Shown here piece after piece: positions 51,101 through 61,070 of a DNA stretch of 64,000 nucleotides. The DNA is taken from positions 15,595,665 to 15,659,664 of the forward strand of contig JACBWW010000016.1 in assembly GCA_020086605.1 (NCBI GenBank). The letters run 5' to 3'. The notes under the pieces are model-generated. The model ran no database searches, had not been told where the DNA came from, and worked only from the letters and a program-made list of their open reading frames with translations. Every line of letters begins with the position of its first letter. Positions within the stretch are counted from its first letter, which is position 1. Origin of the DNA: Lanius collurio (Eukaryota; Chordata; Aves; Passeriformes; Laniidae). Both the position numbers and the translations under genes were made by a program.

Positions 51101-51889
51101 TGGGCTCAGACTCTCACCTGAGCCATTGCAGGGGACTGATGAGCATGAATGATAAATACTGACCTTCTCTCATGCTGCTTATACAAATGTCACATTATGC
51201 TCTTGTAATGACAACCAAGAACAAGCCATTCCTCACCTCACAAGGACAAGGAGCTGGCACCATGACCATGGCTAGCCACTCCTGAAATCCTTCCAAGACT
51301 GTTAATATAAAAACCAAAATTGCTGTAGAAAGAATTATATTTGTTATATTTCATAAAAAATACCCTCATTAAACATTTCTCTGAAAGACCAAACTGTCAG
51401 AAATAGACCCAGGTTTATAATTGATATTTCCTGTGTGGACTGCTCTCCATCTCAGTCTTAAATGAGCCTCATTTATATGTGAAGTGCATGTTGAGTATGT
51501 GTAGGAGCTATAGAAGATGAGGACAGGAGAGCTAAGTTGTTGCTGGGAAGGAAGGAAGTACAAATGTGAGTGAGAGGTAGCTGTTCTTCCTAGGAGTACA
51601 GATTTTATTTAGGAGAAGGTTCTTATCCTTTGTTCCACTGCCCAAAGTTACCCTAAGGACAAGTGCAATAACAAATGTTTCACATGCCCACAATTGTTTT
51701 CTGACAGTGAGGAATGCAGGCCTTAACTACAGTATGGGATACGTAAAAGGACACAAGAAGTAATCTGCAAATGGAAAAATATTCCATGCAACAAAAGATT
51801 TGAAGCTCTGTGTGCTGCACTTAGCAGAAAGGGGAGCAAGAGGTGAAATATTTCTGGAGTATGAGTGCCTAAAGAGAGAGAAGGTGCTA
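48176..51889. other. Non-coding sequence, no gene or repeat recognised
   Basis: Frames reach 131 codons (50545-50940, plus) and several overlap in different frames and strands near 48.3-48.66 kb; none is recognisable. A T10 run at 49455-49464 precedes an acceptor-like CCTTTTATAG with no supporting exon. At about 49.84-50.04 kb AT-rich text with GTTGATTATCAATATG looks regulatory in composition but was not called. Confidence 0.5.
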
Positions 51890-52110
51890 GCTGCAAGGAA
51901 TGGCTGTTTAATCCATCAGACAGAGCCAGAACAAGAATCAATAACTGTAAGCTGAAACCAGAGAAAGTCAAGCAGAAATAAGGCTCAGATCTCCAGCAGT
52001 GGGGGTGATTTGCCACTGGAAGTATTGGCTTCTCTCCCTCTTGATGTTACCTGATGCTGAACACATTTCTGCAAGACCTTTCAGCCCAGCATACGTGGAA
52101 ATAGAGCACA
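51890..52110 (+). mobile_element. CR1-type LINE remnant, ORF2 C-terminus, forward
   Basis: The plus strand at 51904-51957 translates without a stop to LFNPSDRARTRINNCKLK, corresponding to the CR1 ORF2 end (about LFNLADxGxTRSNGWKLK). Downstream, after a stop and a frame change, GTGATTTGCCACTGGAAG gives VICHWK, matching the VINHWNKLP block. TGATGCTGAACACATTTCTG then CAAGACCTTTCAGCCCAGC corresponds to the LDxFLKDML-encoding DNA and the start of the 3' UTR. It is the same part of the element as the C-terminal half of the copy at 34.8-35.5 kb but an independent, separately decayed insertion. Confidence 0.65.
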
Positions 52111-55100
52111 AGGCGACTGTGAAGGGCTGCTGCATGAAATTTGCCATGACAGTCAGGTGAGGTGACCACTCTTTCTGGTTTTGTAATTTTTACCTGAAAA
52201 TATACCAGGTAATTTTTGAATTCACTTAGTTTTGTGCTTCTCATTAGATCTTCTTGAAAGCAGCAAAGAACTGATTTTCACTCGGGTTATTCTGAACTGT
52301 CAACAAAATGAAATTTGTGCTTATCAGTAAGTAACATCCACTGAGGTGGCATGGAGAAAAACCAGAAAGCAATCATACAAATTAGCAGCAGATCTTCCTT
52401 TTTATCTTTGTAGGCTTCGATCACAAGGTTAACTAGGTCCTTCCATCTTGCAATTCCATCTCTGCATCAGATGGCACCTTAAATTCCTCAACAGTAAAAG
52501 TGCAGGTCCCTGCTCTGGGGCCCCAGAAAGATGGTAGCTGTGCTAAAACTCACCACTTCTGGATCAGCATGCTTTGGGTCCCAACAGGGTATCCAGAGTG
52601 GATGCTCCTGGTTCAGGTGAGAGTGAGCCATGGAACTGGCTCGGTAGTGGTCCTGTGGGGTCACTGTAAAACAGACACTGTGCAGTGCTGGTTTGGGATT
52701 TCCCAGTAAAGTCAGAGTACAGGGAAGGGCTGAGTTTCTCATCCCACTGACATGAAACATAACTGAAAACAGCTCATTCAGGAAAGGAAAGCAGGGATAG
52801 ATGGGATACATGTATGCAGGGCTAACATGTCATCATTTTCCTGGCAAAGGAATCTTTCTCAAGGTTACTGGAGAGAAATTGGCAGCCCTGAGAGTGGGAA
52901 ATGGTGTAGCTACGATGCTGCAACTGGTAGAAAATGCCATCAAGTTTCCTCAGCTGTCAGTTAGGAGGAAAAGAAAACATAGCACAGAGCTGCCAGCACA
53001 ACTGGCATAAACTAAAGGTTTAACTAAAGGATCCACCCTCCAGCTTGGCCAGTTACACAGTATCCTAGAATAAACTCTGTGGAAAACCTGACAGGTAACA
53101 GATGGTTCAAAGAACCTAACTATGCTCCTTGGCTCCTGCCAGTCATGCTCTAGTTAGCAAAAGCACTGCTGCTCATCTCAGTTAGGTGGTCTGTAGGAGC
53201 ACTGCTGTGGGCTAAGCTAAGCCTGTACCAGCAGGGTTGTTCTCAGGTTATTTGACACTGACTGCCTTGTGTGGCATGTCAGTAACCTCAGTTGTCAGGT
53301 ATGGATTTTGATATGTCCCTTTTTCCTCTGGTAATGGCTCATAACTACCATGTCACTGCTCCATTTTTAGGTTAAGAACACAAAGCTCACCCTTTCTCCT
53401 GCAGTCATTACTCACTATTGGGCTATTTCCATTAAATTATTATATGTCTCCTATTATTTGTAGCTATAGCTAAAAAAAAACACAGGAAGATGTTAGGGTC
53501 ATTTTCACGCTTGGTGGAACCAAGACCCGGACCCTTGTGGTCCCACGTATGACACAGTGTTTCAGGTCAGTTGACTGTGCTCAGGCAGGAGCAATATCTG
53601 CTGCACTGAGCAGGAAACAGCTAGTTAAGAGTAAATGGAGCACTCAGAGATGGGAAGCAGAAATATTCCACCTCTCACTATCACCATTTGGTTTTTTCCC
53701 ATTGAGGCATGTGGCATGCTTCTCTTCAGCCTAATGCCAGCTCTGCCCAGAGGGATTTAGATGAAACATGAAATTCCTTTCTTCCTAATACTGCGCTTGT
53801 AAAGTTGCCTGACCACAAGTCTTTGTCATTTTCCTTCAAGGTGAAAACCAAAACAAACTAAAAAAAAACTACTTGTGGGGACCCTATTACTTTCTGCCTC
53901 TGTCTGCATTTCCATAATGACCTAATGCTTTCTCATAATCAGATGTGGTGACTGTAGTTTTGTGGAGGATGATGATGGCTGTATTCGTATTGGGACTTTC
54001 TCCCTCATTGCTGGCATCACAATCAGTTTATCTGTGCTCAGTCATTGGGATGGTGTAGGTGATGAGTTACTTCAGTTTGGTGCCTAGTTAGACTCTTTCT
54101 CTCCAGGAAGATGTTTAAAGACTTACCAAATCAGTCCAGTCAATTGTGTTCCCATCCAGTGTGTTCCCACTGAAGAGAGCATGGGAAGCAAGCTGGCAGC
54201 TCTGGCCATTTCCACGTTTTGAGCTGAAGAGCATCTTTGAGACTCTTGTGGACTTTAGGCCTGTGGGAGCCATCTGGCCCAGCCTGCACGTCCTTATGAG
54301 TTCTTCTTTCAATTGGTGCCTTGCCTAGACCTTCTACATCTTCCCTTCTCTCCCTCCTTCTGCCATGTGAAATGGCACATTTCCTCATTAGCACAAGTTT
54401 CTGTCGTGGCTGAATTGTGTGCAGTGTTAAAATCTGGACTATGGTTGTCAAAGCCAGCATGCTTAGAAAAGAATGGCTTTTTTACAGAGCTATATGCAGC
54501 TCAGGCAAAATTTGAAAAAGAAAATCTTACCGTAAAGACAGCACCCAGTTAACTGTCTTTTTTTTCTTAATATATTTTAAAGAGCCATGTAACACTTGCA
54601 AATATCTACTGTAACCACAGCCCCAGCTTCCTTGTGAGCATGCATAGTGGGCAGTAGTTTTCCCTGAGCATTTGAGGATATGCTTCAAGGGGAGAGCAAC
54701 TTTGTTTGAGACACACGGCAGTGATGAGTGGAAGCTGAGTTAGGCAGTAGCGCGTCCTAAACCCTTGTACATACAGAGCTGTGCATTGCTCAGGGCTGGC
54801 AGTCCTGCCCACTCTCTTTGGATGTGCAGATGTTAATAATCTGCGTGTGCTGCTTCCGCACAGCAGCTTTTCCTCTCCTGCCCTGTGAACTCCTCAGGCT
54901 TTCTCTGTTTCCTCACTGCAGTTCATAAGCTTTCTCTGCCAGGGATGCTCTAGAGCACCTTCAGCTTCAAAAAAAGAGTTGTCAGGAATATTTTTAAATA
55001 TAGACAGTCTTTTAGAAATACTCAAATACAGATTGCTAAATGAAGAATTCAACTGGAATGCTCTGAGATAGTTTTCTAGGAAAACTGTCAGAGTTTGCAA

Positions 55101-56570
55101 CCTTCTCTCTAACTCCAAGATACATATTTATTTGACTTCAGAATCCCTTAAAAATCCTGCTTAGTACCTTGTACTAGGTAATTCTTCCACTTGAAAACAG
55201 TGCAATTAATTAGTCATAAATATCAGTCACTGGCCAGTCGCCATTGGTAGATACATACCACTGAAATACAATCTGTGAATTTTGGGTTTACTGTAGGTGC
55301 TATAGAAATTCAAAATTAATGTCCTCAAATGTGCATCCCATGGGAGGTTATGGTAATACTGAAGTCCTCTTAAAACTTGGGACTGTTGAAAACACACGTG
55401 AAGTAATGGGTAATAAGAATTCATATAATCATGTCTGAAAAGTTAAACGTGAATCAGCAAGATTGCTTTAAAAGACTGGAGTTTAATGATCCAGAGATCA
55501 GCGATAGTGGTACTGTTCTGTTCCTTAGTATGTAGCCCTGCAGAAAGAATTACTGTGATGCCATATAATAAAAATGTTAGAAAATCTAGTACAACTGTTA
55601 AAAACACCAATTTCAAGACGTTTTTGATGATTATGAAAGGAATTGCATCAGATTTCTGCTGGTGCAAAAAGTCCCTCTATAGTACAATAAATGGAGCTGT
55701 GTGAACTGTGAAGCCTTAGGATTGCAGTTTCATAGAAAGAGGTGCATGCCATGCTTTCCTACTACATTATGTATTCCCCCTGGAGTGCTTCCTTCTTGAT
55801 GAGTTTCGGGGTTTCACATATGGAAAAGATGAGCTGTTACATTTGCAAAAAATCATTGCCTACAATCAGGTATTATTCCAAGAGCTAAGTCTTTGTAATT
55901 AGGAAAGGAAGCAAAGCCCTTGCTGCATTGCTGTGGTACAAACTGGTATGAGGCAAACCAAAACAGGGCCGTGTGGGTTTTGGACTGTGTGTACACAGGG
56001 CAGCTGCAGGCAGTGTCACAATTAAATGTGTCTGTTACTGCATGATACCCCTCCTCTTCAGTGTTTTCTGCTGTGATTTTGGGGGTATTGCTTTTGCTGG
56101 CTTGGAGGTTTGTACAGCCAACCATTCCTGTACAACCAGTAGCTGCAGCTGCCAATCCTTTGCAAAGACAGCCAGCTAGGGCAGATCCCTGCACTCTTCA
56201 TTTGGTTTTAGTACTTGTGCACATCCCTAGCACAGCCAAGATGGGGCATGTGCCCACTTGCAGCAGGCTGGGCTTAGTTTTTGGTCACCAGCAGCCATCC
56301 CATGACAGGGCTGGGAGGCTTTCTGCAGGGCTGGACACTAACTTACTCCAAGGTCCGCAGCCATCATTTGGGAGCTGCACTAAAGAGCTTGTTTAGGTGA
56401 GGTGTCTGTCAAAGAGGCATTCGATGTCCAATCTCCCTTTCTCCCCACAGGGTGGCTTAATTCAGAGACTGCCACCTCTGGAGAAGGGTATCATTCAGAG
56501 GGAAATTACAGGCAACTGACATGATCCCTGTCCTCGTAAATCCCTAATAATTGTGACAAGTGTGTGGAGT
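52111..56570. other. Non-coding sequence, no gene or repeat recognised
   Basis: Frames are 113 codons or shorter (55853-56194 minus; 56061-56396 plus, opposed and overlapping) and unrecognised. A short local duplication of GTGTTCCCA occurs within 54148-54168. AT-rich patches lie at 54.55-54.60 and 54.98-55.04 kb. Confidence 0.5.
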
Positions 56571-56710
56571 GCTGCAGGCGTCCCTTGCTCTGCCAGCTGC
56601 CCTGCCAGCCCGGCAGCAGTGGCAGGGCCAGCCATGTGTGAGGCAGCGGCAGTGTGGCCCTGTCCCAGGGCTGCTGGGACTCGCCGCTGTCACCCCAGCT
56701 GGAGCTTTTA
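56571..56710. other. Short GC-rich island with a hairpin
   Basis: About 140 bases are strongly GC-rich with several CpGs, well above the surroundings. GCCCTGCCA (56599-56607) and TGGCAGGGC (56620-56628) are exact reverse complements around a 12-base loop. Opposed frames of 74-91 codons stay open through it, as GC-rich sequence allows. It is too short and CpG-poor for a typical CpG-island promoter. Possibly a GC-biased conversion patch or part of an enhancer. Confidence 0.45.
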
Positions 56711-56875
56711 ACTGTTTCTGGCAGGCACACAGGATCAGATCTGGTGAAAGCAGCCCAAATGGAAGCAGTTGTTTCCTGCTACCCAGTTCGTTCATATTGA
56801 TTACAGACCCCAGTGAAAACCCACAGCTGAAATAGCAGAGTTTGCTGCCAGTTTCACTGCATCAGCAGAATCCTG

Positions 56876-56960
56876 AGATCAGAAGGGAGATTAGGTCATC
56901 TATCCCAATGTCTTCATATCTCAGACAGTCACCAGATAGTCCTGTGATACACACATTCCT
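56876..56960 (-). mobile_element. Old CR1-type LINE 3'-UTR scrap, reverse-oriented
   Basis: GATCAGAAGGGAGATTAGGT followed by CATCTATCCCAATG and TCTTCATATCTCAGACAG resembles the reverse CR1 3'-UTR text (usual GTCAGAAGGGACCATTAGAT, then CATCTAGTCTGACC, then TCCTGTATATCACAGGCC). The match is about 55 bp with clear gaps. Nothing of the element beyond about 56960 could be traced. Confidence 0.5.
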
Positions 56961-59465
56961 CTTCTTGTGCAGCAGTCCATCCCACAAGAATGGAAGGCTC
57001 AGGGGAGGTGCTCATGCCAAGGTCCCCATGAAGCAAGGTGGGTATTTGCAAGGGGCTCGTGCCATCCCTGCAAGCTGCGCTGGGCTGCTCTGCTCGGGAA
57101 GCAGCCCTTCCCCTCCCACAGGCTCTATCTGCTTTTTCTCTCCTGTTCAGAGATCTGATACTGTTTCTGATTCCTCAGCTTTCTGCAGGTTTCATGAGAT
57201 CATTCCTGATGCCACCCCATCCACTGCTCTTCGCAGCCCCATGATACAGCTATGGCTGCTCTCTGCTGCTTCAAGGAAAGCTGGGAAGGAAGCAAAATAT
57301 TGGTCACACTACAAATAAAATTCCTCCCTGAACAAAGTAAGCAGCTGTTGGAAGCCCTGGGCTATAGGAATTGATGAGAAGCCTCTGGCCCGCTCAGTGA
57401 TGCAGGTGCTGTGTTGGCTTCCCAGCCCAGGTGGCACACTCTGGTCCAAGAGCCCAAACTTCTACACATGTGCTCTAGAGGTGCAGCTTCTCTAGCAGTG
57501 AAAAAATCTTTTACAATTTTCTTTTTAATCTTCTCTGAAAAATCCCAAGCAGCAGTGAATCCATCATCCTTCCTGGTGATAACTCAGTTTTGACTCAGCT
57601 TTCTGAGGAGGATTTGATGCCTGTCCCCAGGGTATTGTGTAGTTCTGGGGATGGAGGGCAGCAGCAGAGTCACACCAGCACCTGGAGACAGCCATCATGT
57701 CAGCCCAGCACCCTGTTAAGGGTCATGGACCATGTCTGTGTGGTAGAAGGAGATGCAGTCTCTATGATACTTTTTTCTGTAATGCATTAATATTTGACTC
57801 TAATTTTGGCAGCTGGTAAAACACAGGCAAAAGGACATATGGGGTTCTGTCCCATTGTATTGTTCCCTTTTGATGTTGCATTGAACTTGTTTACTCAGGA
57901 ATTTCCTTTTATTTCCAAATTAAGGATGTGAAATTCCTTTCATTTTAAGACCTTTTTTTAAAAGATATTAAAATATCTATGGGGCTGCCACACTGAGATT
58001 GATTCCTCCGGAAAGTGTGGTATTTAAAGCTAATCTTGCTTCAGTTTGTAAATTGCTTATTACATGTGGTGCTTAGGTCTTGAATCGCTTTTCTTGGCCA
58101 GGGTGCTAAAAAGCTCTAGGGGAAGAAGAGGAGTGTGAAAGGTGCAGCTGCATTTATAACTGAAGTGCTCATTTTGAAATATCCCCCTGTAGGGATGGGA
58201 ATTTCTCTCCCCAAAACAAGTATTTGGTTTCAGGCTGGATGGAGACACATCCTTGAAGAAATATAAAAGGAAAAAAAAAAAAAAAAAAAAAAAAAAAACT
58301 GTCTGCAGATTCATTTTTCCATTACTTGGAAGTCATCTTGTATATAATTTAGATGGGTCTTAACGAGGCATAAAGTCACTTTCAGAAAATTGATGACTCT
58401 TCGTTTGCTTCTCTGAAATGAGGGCCTGGAGCCTTCCCTTTGTTCCTTCGGTGGGATCATCAGATCTGATTGCAGAAACCCGATGAAGCTCTTAATCCAA
58501 GCACCAAGTAACCACAGCTCTGGCCTTCTCCTCTTTATTGATCTTGCGGCCAGGTCGCATTTCTATTTCAGCCTAGCATATACTCCATATTTCCTTATCT
58601 CTAGTGAAACTCATCCCTGGCCTTTTTGAATTTGTTAACTCTTTAGTCACCTAGTGTCTTGTAGGGTTCAGAGAATCTGGGTGTGCAGAGAGGACTTTAG
58701 CCATCTTCAGCTCTGATTTTGCAGTCGTGTGGACAGAGCAGGACACAAGGCACCCAGGGAGTTGGGGTCTGTGTTAATAACAACATACTCAAAGCCTTCA
58801 GTTCCACCTCTTTTTATCTCTTTTATCCCCTACTGCAAAGCAGGGTGCTGGCACTGTCTTGTGGCCACACCATGGTGAGTCGCTGACACTTGCAGTGTTG
58901 ATGATTGCAGTGGATTTGCCTCGGCAGCCTGGCAGGTGGGTGAGTCCAAAGGATAGCCAGGGCCTGTGAGAGATGCTGCATGTTGTACGTTCCCTGGTTC
59001 CTGATTTGTGAGTTTAAGCACACCGGAAATTCCAGCAGGTGTGAATTTTTCATTGCTCTGTCCTCCCTGTGCCCCAGAGTGCCACGAACTGCAGTTTGCC
59101 GGCTTGCTGCTTCGTAGCAGGAAAGGTCAGGAACCTCATGAACAAGGTGAGAAGCAGAGTGGGGCGGGCATGGCCACCCAGGCTGCTGATTCCTCGTGAC
59201 ATTAGAGTGCTAATGAATGTTCTGTCATGGTCCCGTGAATATTGCAGGAAGCTTTCACCTCCCGCCTTCCCTGCCTTCGAGTTACCAAGGTTACCTGATG
59301 TGACTTTCCCAGGAGAGAGGAGCGATAGCTGCAGGTCAGCGGGTGGCTCTCGAGAGCATCCCGCCTGCACAGCGGCGTGGGGAGTGTGACCAGTGCAGCC
59401 TTGCCATCCTCCCGCTCCCTTTGGCTGCTGCCATTCCCCTCACTCCCACCCCTCGCTGCCTAAGG
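56961..59465. other. Non-coding sequence, no gene recognised
   Basis: The longest frame (158 codons, 56842-57318 plus) runs through the CR1 scrap and is not a gene. Two opposed 106-codon frames at 59050-59389 are unrecognised. A long A run at 58271-58298 is listed separately. At 59.02-59.4 kb CpG content rises somewhat (TGCCGGC, TGGGGCGGGC, TCTCGAGAG, AGCGGCG) without a recognisable promoter. Confidence 0.5.
58271..58298 (+). repeat. Poly(A) run, A28
   Basis: The longest homopolymer in the window: uninterrupted A28, preceded by AAATATAAAAGG and followed by CTGTCTGCAG. There is no AATAAA just upstream and no recognisable retrogene or SINE body, so a retroposon origin is unproved. The length suggests recent expansion or a length-variable locus. 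Confidence 0.92.
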
Positions 59466-59765
59466 AGTCATCAGTTTCATTTTATTTTAGAGTTTTTTGA
59501 GTAAGGATCATATTAATTTTGTTTTGCTTGCATAACCCGGACTGTTATCATCTGACTAATTACTCACATTTTCCTTCAGACAGCAAATGGGAGAGATAAA
59601 ACTGCAGCAGGTTTATGTGATTTCTGCTTATCAAATTACTGTAATTATTTGAAGAATGGCTTAAAATTGTATAGAGTAATGAATTTAATTATGAGTTTGC
59701 AGCAATGCCTTGTGCTGCATGCAGCTTGCAAATGGGCAAGTTTACGAGGAGCTCTTCACAAAGCA
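59466..59765. promoter_or_regulatory. Candidate conserved non-coding element, homeodomain and GATA words
   Basis: AT-rich, low-coding sequence carries TAATTA at 59557-59562, 59642-59647 and 59686-59691, a GATAA at 59595-59599 within GGGAGAGATAAAACTGCAGC, and TTATCATCTGACTAATTACT. The three TAATTA cores in about 135 bases far exceed chance. The stretch ends in a purine/CAG-rich block near 59760. Enhancer function is an inference from motif density. Confidence 0.33.
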
Positions 59766-60979
59766 GCAGCAGACGGGATTGCAGCACGCTCCTGGGAAGA
59801 GCCTCCAGCACCTCCATACCAAGGGGGGGTGCGGTACGCTTTGCAGCTTGGCTGGACAAATGGTGCTCGTCATTCACCTGATCAGCTCACTTAGTCCAAA
59901 GCTAATTCAAAGCACGGCAAGACAAAGTGCCGGCAGCCACCTGGTTGTGGCATGCTGCAGCTGGTTGCCTTTGCTGCTCTCCTCAGCCCCGGGGCATGCG
60001 GGGGACCAGCTCCCTTCCTGGACCTCCACACCTCCGTGTTCATATCAGCCTTGCGGGGAGCTGTCAGGGAAGGCAGTTCAGGCTGCTGACAAACCTGTCT
60101 CACCAGAGCCACAGCCTGTTGCAACCTGCTCCAAACATTCAGAGTACTGTTTGCCACCTCTTCACTCCACACTAGGAACAACAGACTTTTTTTCACCCCA
60201 GCTGGGAGGTGCCCGGGGACCTGCCTGACTCCTCCGGGCTGTGGAGCACATTCTCTGCTCCCAGGATGTCCCCAAACCTTCCAAGGCAATTAATTTTCCC
60301 TGCCTGCTTGTACTTTTCTTTACATCCCTGCTTAGTTCCAGGTGCTCTAGAAATGTGTGTTCTGCACAGTCTCCAGTCCCTCCTGAGTTTGGCTAACAGG
60401 GACATGGCCACTCTCATTCCCACAGCCGTAGGGCCAGTTGAACAGCTCAAGACACATTCCTGTGGGATGCTCCCTGCCTCTTGTGCACAGATGCGGAAAC
60501 TTTGTGTTTCCTGTTAGCTGAGGTAGTAACAATATATGAAATTTCAGTCCTTGATCTGATGACTAAAATATAGATGGCAATGAGATGGTTGTAGGAATAG
60601 TGAGATCTACAGGCAGATGATGTGGACTAGACAATATTTTTAATGCCTTCTTTTATTACATGCTGCTGCGTTTGATGCAGCTGGTGTTAAGTAACTGGAT
60701 AAATAGCTGGAAAGACTAGTCCAGAAAGGTGCAAATTGAGATGAAATACTGTCTTTCAGAATAGAATTGTTTCAAAAGCAGGTATGTGTTCCTGAGAGGT
60801 GGCCCAGCAAAGGTGGATCACACTGATATTCTCAACAAAACTGTTGTGGAGTGTCAAATAGAGTGACGAGATTTGGGCTAGGTGCAGCTAGGCAGTGGAA
60901 CGAAAATGCAACCCTAGAAAATTGAAACTGGGTGTATAGGAAGTAGAAAAACTGCTGGAACTTCAGATCTGTGCTGAGA
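59766..60979. other. Non-coding sequence, GC-richer up to 60.5 kb
   Basis: 59.8-60.5 kb is GC-richer and holds several overlapping frames on both strands (up to 172 codons, 59710-60228 plus; 132 codons, 59891-60289 minus). Opposed, overlapping open frames with no recognisable product point to stop-poor sequence and not to a gene. CR1-like words near 60.1 kb (CCAGAGCCACAGCC, CACCTCTTCACTCC) were too weak to call. Confidence 0.45.
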
Positions 60980-61070
60980 TGTTCATTGATTCATAAAGTA
61001 TTATTGGTTCATCTGGTGCAACCTGACTGTCATCTTGTTCTGTGTGGCATCCCTCATAACAGGGTAGATA
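60980..61070 (-). mobile_element. Possible CR1-type LINE 3'-UTR scrap, reverse-oriented
   Basis: TTCATTGATTCATAAAGTAT followed by TATTGGTTCATCTGGTGC, AACCTGACTGTC and TGTGGCATCCCTCATAAC is loosely comparable to the reverse 3' end of old CR1 (ATTGATTCATAGATT, GATCATCTAGTCTGACC, TATAACACAGGCC). The block order needs small rearrangements. Low confidence. Confidence 0.3.

Noticed and set aside
59710..60289. 172-codon plus and 132-codon minus frames as genes
   Set aside because: They overlap in opposite directions in GC-rich stop-poor DNA and neither translation resembles a protein family.
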